A stretch of 64,000 bases of DNA from Paguma larvata (lineage: Eukaryota > Chordata > Mammalia > Carnivora > Viverridae): positions 88,341,889 to 88,405,888 of the forward strand of contig CM057829.1 in the NCBI GenBank assembly GCA_030068075.1, read 5' to 3'. The position numbers were made by a program, and so were the translations under genes. This document shows, in pieces, positions 35,488 through 45,801 of this stretch (the first letter of the stretch is position 1; each line of letters opens with the position of its first letter). The notes beneath the pieces are model-generated. The model was not told the origin of the DNA. It saw only the letters and a program-made list of their open reading frames with translations, and searched no databases.

Positions 35488-35745
35488 ACAGAGCAGGAGA
35501 TGATTAGCATTGAAAAGATAGTTGGTTACTCATAATTTCCAAGCACAGGGGGCATGCCATGGCATGTAAGGCCACATGAAGAAGCACTTGTGTCATCCAG
35601 GAGGCATGAGTGAGAGGAAAGTGTGGGCAAAAGTCTTTACTGTGGCCCTTGAATGTCACATGATCTGGATGTTTAGACACAATATAGAGAAAGACAACTT
35701 GGCATGCTTCGGAATGATGAGTAAGAAATACACTATATATGTATG
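35488..35745 (+). repeat. Unassigned interspersed repeat, copy 2
   Basis: ATTAGCATTGAAAAGATAGT, GGTTACTCATAATTTCCAAG, GGGGCATGCCATGGCATG and CATCCAGGAGGCATGAGTGA align with 8385-8540. This copy is shorter and is cut on the right by a SINE. Confidence 0.55.
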
Positions 35746-35955
35746 TTTTTTAATGTTTATTTATTTTTGAGAGAGAGAGACACAGAGTGCGAGCAGGGGA
35801 GGGTCAGAGAGAGAGAGAGGGAGACACAGAATCCGCAACAGGCTCCAGGCTCTGAGCTGTCAGCACAGAGCTTGATGTGGAGCTCGAACTCACGAACGAT
35901 GATATCAGACCTGAGCTGAAGTCAGACACTTAACCACTGAGCCACCCAGGTGCCC
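35746..35955 (-). mobile_element. CAN-SINE (antisense)
   Basis: TTTAATGTTTATTTATTTTT at the left and AACCACTGAGCCACCCAGGT at the right. A target duplication of TAAGAAATACACTAT type is seen at 35722 and about 35957. Confidence 0.93.
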
Positions 35956-36047
35956 ATAAGAAATACATTATTTAAAGGATTCATTAATTATTGCAGCAAG
36001 GCCTACCCTTTCCTGACTAATATGGACGCAATATCTCCAGAAAATAA

Positions 36048-36080
36048 TTGTCTAGTTTCCTGACTAAGAAGACTAGACAA
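36048..36080. repeat. Short perfect inverted repeat
   Basis: TTGTCTAGT (36048-36056) pairs with ACTAGACAA (36072-36080) across a 15-base loop. No function is implied. Confidence 0.7.
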
Positions 36081-36915
36081 GAAGAAGAAGATTTGACTGC
36101 AGGAGTGAGTAGGAATGGGTGAGAGATCTTCTCTTGCTGCAAAGGTGACAAAGAGAGTAGAGAAATTTGTAATTATTTAGTATATAGATGTGCAACGCCT
36201 CTTTTATTCAGTTTTGTGCTTCACCCCACTATCCTCAGTACTTGGACTTTCCCGTTTTTTGTTGGGTTTGCTTCTTTTAGTCATCTGTCTCTGTAAGCAT
36301 GTGGGTTCTCTTTGCCCTTGTGGATTACACTTTCTCCCCCTTTTACTGACTTTTTGGTGCAAGTGTGTAGGAGAGAGACCATAAAAATACATGCTGCATT
36401 AACCACATTTATCTGGAAGTTTGCTTTCATTTTCAATACTTAGGTTACATTTTTGGTTTCAGCTGGGACTTCTTGCTCTAGATATCATATTTCTGGTGAT
36501 CTTTGTGGCTATTACTGACCATCATAAAATCTTTCAAGTCTTGGACAAATGCTTGAATGTACACTTCTCTTGCCAATCAGATGTGTTTGTGGGGCAGGAT
36601 ATCTTGTTGAGGGTGATAGCTTACCAATGAGCCTTGTATCACCCAATATCTTGCTATTAGTCCAGCACCTATCTTGAGTTCTCTCTATCCCTTGTGGCCC
36701 ATGAGCCCCTCCTGGTCCATATTGTAGTAAATCTGACACAAAATACTTTCCAAAACTTCCATGTGCCCGAATAGCCCTCTGCCTGACATGCCTTGCCCTA
36801 TATTATATACCTGGTGAGCTTTTTCTTGCTATCAAGACAAACCCAAGTGGTCCCACTTGTTTTCAGTTTTTGCGATGACTCTTCTGCTCTCGCCCTTAGG
36901 CAGAGGTAGAATTCA
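36081..36915. other. Low-copy DNA, no gene seen
   Basis: No confident gene or repeat identified. Frames at 36190-36392 overlap on both strands. Confidence 0.35.
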
Positions 36916-36919
36916 TCTT

Positions 36920-37085
36920 CTGTGCCCCCATCACCTTGCATTTATTTCCAATATGTATCACTGATTGATTAATTTTTACTGGTCTATTTTTGAGGGCAGT
37001 GACTTATTTATCTTTGGATCCTAGTGCTTAGAACTGTCCTTGTCACACAGTAAGTTCTCAAGACATATTTATTGAAAGTACTCAG
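36920..37085 (+). repeat. L2 LINE 3' end relic (sense)
   Basis: TTTTTGAGGGCAGTGACTTA, GGATCCTAGTGCTTAGAACT, CACACAGTAAGTTCTCAAGA and CATATTTATTGAAAG follow the L2 terminal pattern. Confidence 0.72.
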
Positions 37086-37310
37086 GACACATTTTTTCCA
37101 TTCTTTGACTATTTTAGGTGGAGGAAAGTCTAAAACATTCAGAACCCAGGGCTTTTGGTATTGCTCTTGGAGAGTTCTGGAAAAGGAGAAATAGTAATTC
37201 TCAATAGAAGCCATTTACTCTCAGCTGGCAAATTTTCCCTAATTAACTAAAATCTCTCAGACTGAAAGGGAATATATATTCCAACCCCAATATATTCTTC
37301 CTGGAGCACA

Positions 37311-37375
37311 TTTCCCCTCCTCCTCCTCCCTCTCCTCACTTTTTCCTCCTCTTCCTTTTTTTCTTTTCTTTTTGT
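37311..37375. repeat. Pyrimidine tract
   Basis: About 65 bases of nearly pure C and T (CCCCTCCTCCTCCTCCCTCT and similar). The K/R/E-rich 96-codon minus-strand frame is its artefact. Confidence 0.85.
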
Positions 37376-38165
37376 TATTCTTTTCTGAATCCTATAAAAT
37401 AGTATTGTTAAGGTGAGTAAAAAAAAAAAGTGAGACTGATCCTCTCTCATGTTGGAGAAATGACTGTGTGTAACACTGGGGTCAATCCTCTGAGCTTTAT
37501 GCAAGGTAAGGGGATTACCCAGTCTCTCCACTAGCATAGAGAATAGTGGATGGCACTTTTTCCCAGAGTAAATACTCCAAATGAGTGCAGAGGGGACGTT
37601 GTCTCAGCAGGATGCTAACTGCTTCAGCATACCTGCTATGTCTTCTTTGCTTCAGAGAACAATGTCTGATAGTTCAAGCCAGAGGGATTTAATATTGCAG
37701 AGATAAACTCAGCTTGCTCTAACCCTGAGTCAAGGTGAAATCAGAATCCTATGCCTGTCAGCTTGCCTTCGGTGTTTAAGAGAATGTCAGTGAATACATT
37801 AGAGAGGGCCACTCTTTAAAAAAAAAAACAAAATAAATGAAAACAAAGCAAAAAAACTCCCTCCTTGAATACTAAATATATTACAAAAAGAGAGGACTCT
37901 ATTTTATCTATTCTACTTAATCTTTTTACCTCTAATTTTAAAATAGCATAAAATGTAAAACACACACTTAAGTCCTACTACTACTATACTGAGAGCATGT
38001 GATGACAAACTTATTATAACCATATATACAAAATGCACTTGAAAGTTGAATGGATAACTTTGAGTTTATAACTTTAAATAACATGAGAAAGTAGATCAGA
38101 ATAATAGACTTCGTGTTAATAATAATACCTAAAAATGGGTCTTAAATTCATGTAAAAAATCTTCT
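37376..38165. other. Low-copy AT-rich DNA, no gene seen
   Basis: No gene or named repeat recognised. A poly(A)-rich run lies at 37818-37860. Confidence 0.4.
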
Positions 38166-38625
38166 TAGTTTTTTTAAAATTTATTTTTTAGATATAGTTG
38201 ACACACAATGTCACATTATTTTCAGGTGTACAACATAGTGATTGGACAACTTTATACATTATGCTGTGCTTACTACATCTACCATCTGTCACCGTACACT
38301 GCTATTACAATACCAGTGACTATATTACCTAAGCTGAACCTTTCATCCCCGTGACTTACTCATTCCAGAACTGGAAGCCTGTACCTCCCACTTCATTTCA
38401 CAAATTTGCCCCTCTCCCCACCCATATCCCCAGCAGCCATCAGTTTGTTCTCTGTATTTATGGATCTGTTTCCATTTATTTGTTTTGTAGTTTAGATGCT
38501 ATATATAAGTGAAATCATATGGTATTCATCTTTCTCTGTCTAAACTTTTCACTTATCATAGTACTCTCTAGGCCCATGTTGTTACAGATGACAAGATCTC
38601 ATTCTTTTTTATGGGTAATATTCCA

Positions 38626-38672
38626 GTGTGTGTATGTGTGTGTGTGTGTGTGCACGTGTGTGTGTGTGTGTA
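38626..38672. repeat. (TG)n microsatellite, interrupted
   Basis: A TG run with GTAT and CACG interruptions, inside the antisense L1. Confidence 0.95.
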
Positions 38673-38837
38673 TCTCATACCTCTTAATCTATTCATCTGT
38701 TGATGGACCCTTAGCGTGCTTCCATATTTTCACTATTGTAAATAATGTTGCAGTAAATATAGGGGTGCATATAGCTTTTTGAATTAGTGGTCTTGGATTT
38801 TTGGCTAAATACTAGTAGAATTACTAGATTGTAGTTT

Positions 38838-39377
38838 TTTAAAATATGATTTATTGGCAAGTTGGTTAACATACAGTGTATACACTGTGCTCTTGGTTTT
38901 GGGGGTAGATTCCCATGATTCATTGCTTACATACAACACCCAGTGCTCATCCCAACAAGTGCCTTCCTCAATGCCCATCACCCACTTTCCCCTCTCCCTG
39001 CCACTCTCAACCCTCAGTTTTTTCTCTGTATTTAAGAGTCTTTTATGGTTTGCCTCCCTCCCTCTCTGTAACTATTTTTTTCTCTTCCCTTCCGCCATGG
39101 TCTTCTGTTAAGTTTCTCAAGTTCCACATATGAGTGAAAACGTATGATATCTGTCTTTCTTTGACTGACTTGCTTCACTTAGCATAATACCCTCCAGTTC
39201 CATCCATGTTGCTGCAACTTTCTCATTGCCATGTAGTATACCATTGTATATATAAACCACATCTTCTTTATTCATTCATCAGTTGATAGACATTTGGGCT
39301 CTTTCCATAATTTGGCTATTGTTGAAAGCACTGCTATAGACATTGGGGTGCATGTGCTCCTATCGATAGCATTTTAA
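38838..39377 (-). mobile_element. Younger antisense carnivore LINE-1 tail nested in older L1
   Basis: TTGGTTAACATACAGTGTAT, ACACCCAGTGCTCATCCCAA, GAGTCTTTTATGGTTTGCCT and GCATAATACCCTCCAGTTCC are the reversed carnivore L1 3' UTR and ORF2 C-terminus. It is less diverged than the L1 around it. Confidence 0.8.
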
Positions 39378-39379
39378 AA

Positions 39380-39562
39380 AATGTTTTATTTATTTTTGAG
39401 AGAGTACAAGTGGGGGAGGAGCAGAGAGACAGGGACAGAGGATCTGAAGTGGACTCTGTGTTGATAGCAGCGAGCTCAATGTGGGGCTTGAACTTACAAA
39501 CTGTGAGATCATGACCTGAGCTGAAATCGGACTCTCAACTGACTGAGCCACTCAGGCGCCCC
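39380..39562 (-). mobile_element. CAN-SINE (antisense)
   Basis: ATGTTTTATTTATTTTTGAG at the left, CTGACTGAGCCACTCAGGCG and CCCC at the right. It follows the younger L1 tail directly. Confidence 0.93.
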
Positions 39563-39720
39563 AAGGATTGCATTGTATTTTTATGTTTAATTTTTTTGAG
39601 AAACTTTCATACTGTTTTCCATCGTGGTTGCATGAAGGTTCCCTCTTTTTCATTTTCTCACCAACGTGTTATGTCTTGTCTTTTTGCTACTAGCGATTCT
39701 GGTAGATGTAAGGTAGTATC

Positions 39721-39943
39721 TTTTTTGTTTAATTTGTTTTAACTTTTATTTATTTTTGAGAGACAGAGAGACAGACCATGAGTGGAGGAAGGGAAGAGAG
39801 AGAGGGAGACACAGAATCTGAAGCTGGTTCCAGGCTCTGGGCTGTCAGCACAGAGCCTAATGTGGAGCTTAAACTCACAAACTGTGAGATCATGACCTGA
39901 GTCAAAGTTGGATGCTTAACCGACTGAGCCACCCTGGCGCCCC
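39721..39943 (-). mobile_element. CAN-SINE (antisense) with target-site duplication
   Basis: AACTTTTATTTATTTTTGAG to CGACTGAGCCACCCTGGCGC and CCC. The flanks AGATGTAAGGTAGTATC (39704-39720) and AGATGTAAGGTGATATT (39944-39960) are similar. Confidence 0.94.
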
Positions 39944-40188
39944 AGATGTAAGGTGATATTTTACTGTGGTTTTGATTTTCATTTCCCTTTGGTTATATTC
40001 TTATTCTTAATAAATTAAAGTTTCATGTGAAAGAGAAAACATGAATATAGTCACTAAAGCAGAATTCACAAACTTAGATGCCTTTGGGTGACAGACAAGT
40101 GACATAATGGGGTGAGGCCCCGAGGGATAATCCTCTGGGGGAACTGGTGAATGTATGTTTCATTTAAAGACATTCAATTCAAATTTTT

Positions 40189-40393
40189 TTTTAACGTTTA
40201 TTTATTTTCGAGAGACAGAGACAGAGTATGAGCAGGGGAAGGGCAGAGAGAGAGGGAGACAAAGAATCCGAAGCAGGCTCCAGGCTCTGAGCCATCAGCA
40301 CAGAGCCCGACGCGGGGCTTGAACTCACAGACCGTGAGATCATGACCTGAGCCGAAGTCGGCCGCCCAACCGACTGAGCCACCCAGGCGCCCC
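40189..40393 (-). mobile_element. Young CAN-SINE (antisense) with perfect 15-bp target-site duplication
   Basis: AACGTTTATTTATTTTCGAG to CGACTGAGCCACCCAGGCGC and CCC. It keeps several CpG sites (GCCCGACGCGGGGC), unlike the decayed copies. TCAATTCAAATTTTT is identical at 40174-40188 and 40394-40408. It is the least diverged SINE here by eye. Confidence 0.96.
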
Positions 40394-40580
40394 TCAATTC
40401 AAATTTTTGAAAGGTACCTTGTGGGCTATAGCCAACAGTCTGTGAGTTTTGGGTTTGGAACTAATATGATGCTACCAAATCAGGAGTATGATCATAAATA
40501 TTCTCTGAAATCTGGTTAAAAGCTAGAATCCCTGAGCTATCCCCAGAACTTCAGGAAAACGTTATGGGAATCTATCTTTA

Positions 40581-40640
<60 letters not shown>
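40581..40640. repeat. Compound tetranucleotide microsatellite (TCTG)3(TCTA)12
   Basis: Three TCTG units run into twelve perfect TCTA units (40593-40640). Units of this kind are usually length-polymorphic. Confidence 0.98.
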
Positions 40641-40642
<2 letters not shown>

Positions 40643-40828
40643 ACCTATCTGTATCTGTTATTTAATTTACTACCCAGATGATACTTTTGATTGGGAAATC
40701 TTGGGATGCTTTGAAATACAATGCATAGCCAGGTGCTCCATAACCAAGTGCAAAGTTATCAGAATGGGGAAGAGTAGATGCTGAATGATGGACTGACTTG
40801 GGATGAGTGTTAAGAAATGGCAGTAAGG

Positions 40829-41060
40829 GGGCACCTGGGTGGCTCAGTTCGTTGAGTGTCCGACCTCGGCTCAGGTCATGACCTCACAGTTTGTGGGTTC
40901 GAGCCCTGCATCAGGCTCTGTGCTGAACACTTGCTCAGAGCTTGGAGCCAGCTTCATATTCCAGGTCTCCTTCTCTCCCCATTCCTCCTCCACTCGCACT
41001 GTGTCTCACTGTGTCTCTCAAAAGTAAATAAATGCAAAAAAAAAAAAGTGGAAAAAAAAA
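40829..41060 (+). mobile_element. CAN-SINE (sense) with perfect 17-bp target-site duplication
   Basis: GGGCACCTGGGTGGCTCAGT to TCAAAAGTAAATAAATGC and an A-rich tail interrupted by GTGG. AAGAAATGGCAGTAAGG is identical at 40812-40828 and 41061-41077. Confidence 0.96.
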
Positions 41061-41089
41061 AAGAAATGGCAGTAAGGTTTGGGCTGTAG

Positions 41090-41925
41090 ATGCTGTGAAT
41101 ACGTTGAAGGCAGTCAAGGAGAGTGATTAAGGCTATGGTGAGATGATGCATATGAGCTGGTGGCTGTGCTAATATTTCTACCATCACATGAAGTGGTTTG
41201 AGATGTTTGGAACACAGTGAGTAGATGCGTTTTGTCTCTATAGGATATGTGCTTGGGACATGGAAATGGAGGCTTCTGCTGATAGACCAACTTATTTTTG
41301 AATGCTTCAGTTGTCATAAGGTCTATTTACCATTTTTCTGGTTAAAAAGATTCCCAAAGTTGTCTGATTTTTATTTTTCATTTATAAAGGTCATTGGCAA
41401 TAGATCACTTAATCTGCCAACTTTCGAAGGCAAAATAAAATTTCATCATGAAAAATCAATGGCTTTCTCTGTGCCTTACTGAAATGTCATGTAGGTGTTA
41501 AAAGCAAGATTAAAAATGTCCCTACTACAACTTGGCATATCAAAGGTAGAACAGCTGTCAAGCTATAATCATATGTTACTTTGCTGCAGAAAAATGAAGT
41601 AAGCTCATAATAAATGGAAGGTAAAATTAAACAAATGGAGTATGGTAAATAAAAATGTTAAAAATACTCAGTTTATAGATTCCATAGATAAAGTGCATAA
41701 AGACAGACACTAGCTGATCAAGCTTGAAAAGTTCCACATTTTGTTTTGATAACAGCATAATTATTGGATAGCGGGAATAGACAGAACTGGGGAGGGAAGA
41801 GGCTGAATACCGCTGACTTGGGATGAGTGTTGAGATGGCAGTGAGGTCAGTGATGTAGTATTAATAACGACTGATAATACTGTTCATAACAATATAATTA
41901 TTAATAATGCTATGCAGGCATTTAT
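41090..41925. other. Low-copy DNA with a diverged local duplicate
   Basis: No gene seen. A ~65-bp part at about 41783-41843 resembles 40764-40828 just left of the SINE: both contain CTGACTTGGGATGAGTGTT and a following TGGCAGT. Confidence 0.45.
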
Positions 41926-41929
41926 TTAT

Positions 41930-42142
41930 TACAGAAGCTACTGCTATTGAGTGCTAAATATATGTCAGCTACAATTCTAGCAAATATCACTTTGGTATTT
42001 CCCTCTATCTCACTCTTTTTTCCTACAGCAACCATCAGGGTAGGTCTTGTTATCTTCATTTTGAGGAGAAGTGTGAGTCAGAAGGCAGAGCTAGGGTTTG
42101 CAATAGTCAGTCTGACCCCAAAGCTCCTATTTTTAACCTACT
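41930..42142 (-). repeat. MIR-family SINE relic (antisense)
   Basis: TGTTATCTTCATTTTGAGGA, GAAGGCAGAGCTAGGGTTTG and CAGTCTGACCCCAAAGCTCC are the reversed MIR core and head. Confidence 0.68.
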
Positions 42143-42164
42143 GACTGCCAAAATCAGCAAGTAA

Positions 42165-42380
42165 TTTATTAATTGTTTACTATGAGCAAGACATTATGCA
42201 AGGTAGCAAAATATAAAATAAGGGCCTGGGAATATGATGAATAACAACTCGAAGTGATGTACAAAAGCCATGCAGGCAGTAAAGACAATACATGAAGGAG
42301 AAGTCAGTGGAAGGAGTTATCATTGAGGAGTAAGGACAGACTTCATTGATCATCCTTGAGGGAAACACAGGGTTTAGATG
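42165..42380 (-). repeat. L2-like relic (antisense)
   Basis: TTTACTATGAGCAAGACATT, ATGCAAGGTAGCAAAATATA and AGGACAGACTTCATTGATC fit the reversed L2 3' end loosely. Confidence 0.4.
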
Positions 42381-42748
42381 AGTAAATAGACAACAGGGGT
42401 GAGTGGGGCTGTGATGTAGTTTTTGAGGATTAACTTGACTTCAGTGAGAGAATAGATTTTTTCCTGGAGTAGATAAGTGGGGAGATACCTGAGGGAGTTT
42501 ATTCCTACAGCCTCCTTCCTAGATCCATATCATATGTTAATGATGATCTAGAAGAGCAAAAATGAAAAGACAGGTGTGGAAACATAAAATTAAAAATCTT
42601 GCATACTTTACCTCAGCCTTGTCAACAACATATTTTAGAGCAGAAATTGCTGTCCTCATTTAATAGCTATACATGAAGAATCTTGGAAAAATAGGAACCG
42701 TGGACACGGGTTGGATACAGGTGTTTGGGAGGACAAGCATACAGCTGA

Positions 42749-42796
42749 CCCTAACCCTAACCCTAACCCTAACCCTAACCCTAACCCTAACCCTAA
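42749..42796. repeat. Interstitial telomeric repeat, eight perfect CCCTAA units
   Basis: Eight uninterrupted CCCTAA units (48 bp), with AGCTGA on the left and GAACAATATT on the right. The flanks are ordinary AT-rich sequence on both sides, so this is not a chromosome end. Short tracts like this are known in mammals and are usually explained by telomere repeats captured during double-strand break repair. Confidence 0.99.
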
Positions 42797-45573
42797 GAAC
42801 AATATTAGTGAGTGTTTGAACATCTGTCACTAAAAATTTTAAATATAATATTTATTTGTATCCTATCAGTATAAAATTATAATTCTCTCCAAGACTCTTT
42901 GCTAATCAGGGGAAAGAGTTTTCTTGCAACAAAGAAAAAATTTAAATAGTTCTCTATTGACATAATCTTTAGACTGGAATGTTTGTTATAAGAAACAACA
43001 TTTACAAGAACATCGTTATATAAAATTGTATTCATTTAAAGTTGAAAGCTATATTGGATTTTACCCACCCAATATATTTTACTTTGGCATTTATCGATTT
43101 ACTGAGAATTAGCTGTGGTTTAACTTTGATAACCTAGATAAAAGCTCTGCAAAAATTTTCTTAAAAATACGCAAATAGCTGAAGGCATACATCCTCCTTG
43201 AAAGCAAATTTACAAGTAAAATACAGTTTCTTACAGATCGACTTTAAACCACAACCTAGAATTTGTTGTGGGAGTGGAATAGATTCTGAAGACCCAGGGA
43301 GGGTGAATGAATGTGTGGTTTACTGCCTGTAAGCAGAACGGGTTCTGAGTTTTCTGCGCATGGTGGCGCATTCCCAAGATCTTTCTTATTCCATGCACTC
43401 AAGGCTCAATGTCGTGTGTAGGCACTCAGGTTCTTGTCCTGACTGTTCATCTTATCAATGTGGATAAATCTTTGGACAAAACTTTTTATAAATCTTGTAA
43501 TATCTTGAAAAGGTTTTTGAGGAGTTACAAAGAGGTGAGAAGTTCTCACTGAGCAGCCAAAGACCCGTAGGTGAGATGTGTGCAGAGAGGGTAGGCGAAC
43601 ACTCTGAAGGTGGACTGGGGGATGATGGCTTCGTATTTCTTATAGATGAGAAGTAATGAAGGAGGTAGACTCAATGATGATTGAGACGTAATACTTTTTT
43701 ACAGAAAATTGTTGAATCGAGGACATTGTAGCCCACCTCAGGCATTTGGGGAATTAATTATTTTGTTACTATAGTCAGGATGTTCTTTTTCTCCAGCACG
43801 GAGTGGTTATATTTCCTTTAGTTACAACATGTAAATCTTCTCACATGCCCAAAGTCTAAACTTTTTGGGGAGTTTCTCTTTACAATTCAAAGCATAACTT
43901 ACTGGTTTGTGAACTAGTCTTTCTTATTATCTGCTGCTCTGATACATCCTTGGAGACCAACACATCCTAGAAGTCCACAAACCTGACTGGGCAGTTCAGT
44001 CACCTGCGCCCTTCTGTACTCTTTTTCTCTGGAACTCCTTCCTTTCTGGACTATCCTTTTCCTGTTTTATCCTATACCGGTCCTGAAAAATGGGCAGACA
44101 CCACATCCCTGCTCACACTACGGTAGAACTAAATATAGTTAATCGCCATCAGAAACAAATGCTATGAAATTGAATCCTTGTTTTCTAATTTTTTTGGGGG
44201 TGGCTGGGAGGTGACTCTATGTAGAATGAAGGAATCAACCATTTAAACTGGTTTGATTAATTTGTTAAGCCAAATGACTACTTTTCTATGTTCCCCTTTG
44301 CTAAGTTGACTGGACATTTAGCAGAACTGAGTGATTAATTAAATAAAATGGCTATTTCAGCACTTCATTCTACCCCTGTTTGTTATTCAAAATGTGTTTT
44401 TATTATTACCAGTGAATTACTGAGTACTGGTTTGGAAATAATTTGCTTCGTATGAGTAGGTAACCACCAGAGCTTAATATTTTCCAAAGATTTACCCAAG
44501 ATATAAGGACTAGCTTGCAGTACACGTCGTTAGCACTTATACTTTCTTTATACCCTATCACTTAATCAGTCACTTCTAATCAGCTCTTCTAAGTCCAATA
44601 TTCTCCCAGTATTTGTCCTTCATAATGTCTCTGTCTTCCACCTACTGTGGCTTGGCTTTACTTTTGCTTCAGTCAGGTGACTGCAGGGCCTGTCTATGAA
44701 CACTTAGATCTGTTCTGCATCATTTGGTGGTGGAGGAACAGGACTTAGGGTCAGCCATTCTAGAAAATAGGAACTATCATATTCTCATGACTCCCAATTA
44801 AGAGCTCTTTTTTTTGGTGCCATTAGTGGGGTTGGCTGTAGCCTTGAAGGTCTCTTGGAGGTGAGGGAAAAATAGAAAAATGCTGAGGGTGTTTAATTCT
44901 GTTCGCTAAGCGTATCACTATACACTCAAATGATCACAAAACTTTTATTTCCCCCTACTAAGTCTCTTGGTAATTGTCAGAGTGTCTGAATGATCTAAGG
45001 AAAAGTTCCAGCTGCATTTGGACCAGTATGTACGGAGGTTACTCTAGTTGACGAGTCTCACAGTCCATGAAGTTTGTAATTTACCATGAGACCCCCCCAA
45101 ATCAAATGCATGGCCATTATGCATTGGGATTTATTGTTGAAAAACAGTGTGGTATAAACGAAGAAGATAATCATGAAATGGGGAGCAGGGTTGGTAGAAA
45201 TCTCTTTACTAGAGGTGGACAGGCAGAGGTAGGGTGGGAAGTGGAATTGGCTAATGTCAGAGACTCGAATCGGGCATGTCTGGGATGGTGATCTAGGAGC
45301 TTGGATTCCCAGCTGTGGTGTAGGCAAGAATTTGGCATCTTGTGTGTAAGCCAAAGAAGCAAGAGGAGCATGGCAGTGGAGAATATATATGCATGCCCTG
45401 GTTTTCTCTGTGAGAGTTTTGCATGAATAATTCACACTGTAGATAGTCAATTTATAGATAACTGGGACTTGGCTGTTGAGAGAAGCAAGTTAAGAAGCAT
45501 GCTGTATAGATGGTATTTTAGGCTTCCTGTGTCTATGCTTTGACCTGATCTAAACTGTTGTCATCAGAAATAA
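42797..45573. other. Low-copy DNA, no gene seen
   Basis: I recognise neither an exon nor a named repeat. The 130-codon minus-strand frame at 45058-45450 has no known domain, lacks splice context and overlaps frames on both strands; it may lie in an unclassified LTR-like piece. Confidence 0.4.
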
Positions 45574-45583
45574 ATTACCATTG

Positions 45584-45791
45584 GGGCACTTGGGTGGCTC
45601 AGTCTGTTAAGCGTCTGACTATTGATTACTGCTCAGGTCATGATCTCATGGTTCGTGAGGTCTAGCCCCATGTCCGACTCTGTGCTGACAGCGTGGAGCC
45701 TGCTTGGGATTCTCTCTTCTTTCTCTTTGCTCCTAGCTTGCTTGCACACACATGAACTCTCTCTCTCTCAAAATAGATAAACATTAAAAAT
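45584..45791 (+). mobile_element. CAN-SINE (sense) with 10-bp target-site duplication
   Basis: GGGCACTTGGGTGGCTCAGT to CTCAAAATAGATAAACATTA. ATTACCATTG is present at 45574-45583 and 45792-45801. Confidence 0.93.
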
Positions 45792-45801
45792 ATTACCATT
45801 G

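Larger units (their letters stand above)
38170..40015 (-). mobile_element. Antisense LINE-1 3' part, host of a younger L1 and two SINEs
   Basis: 38170-38837 reads backwards through an old L1 3' region (GATATAGTTGACACACAATG, GTACAACATAGTGATTGGAC). The same element resumes at about 39563 (GAGAAACTTTCATACTGTTT, TCCATCGTGGTTGCATGAAG) and again at 39944. Between lie a younger L1 (38838-39377) and SINEs. Short frames here are shadows. Confidence 0.75.

Noticed and set aside
37247..37537. 96-codon K/R/E-rich minus-strand frame resembling a nuclear protein
   Set aside because: The charged run is translated from a pyrimidine tract at 37311-37375.
40829..40900. tRNA-like A and B box sequence as a tRNA gene
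   Set aside because: It is the tRNA-derived head of a CAN-SINE and is followed by the SINE body and tail; the same applies to the other SINE heads.
4524..41060. Many similar ~200-bp segments considered as a CRISPR-like or tandem array
   Set aside because: They lie on both strands at irregular spacing, with A-rich tails and target duplications: dispersed SINEs.
42749..42796. Telomere repeat as evidence of a chromosome end
   Set aside because: Only eight units, with ordinary sequence and many repeats continuing on both sides.
45058..45450. 130-codon minus-strand frame
   Set aside because: No recognised domain; overlapping frames on both strands; no exon signals.
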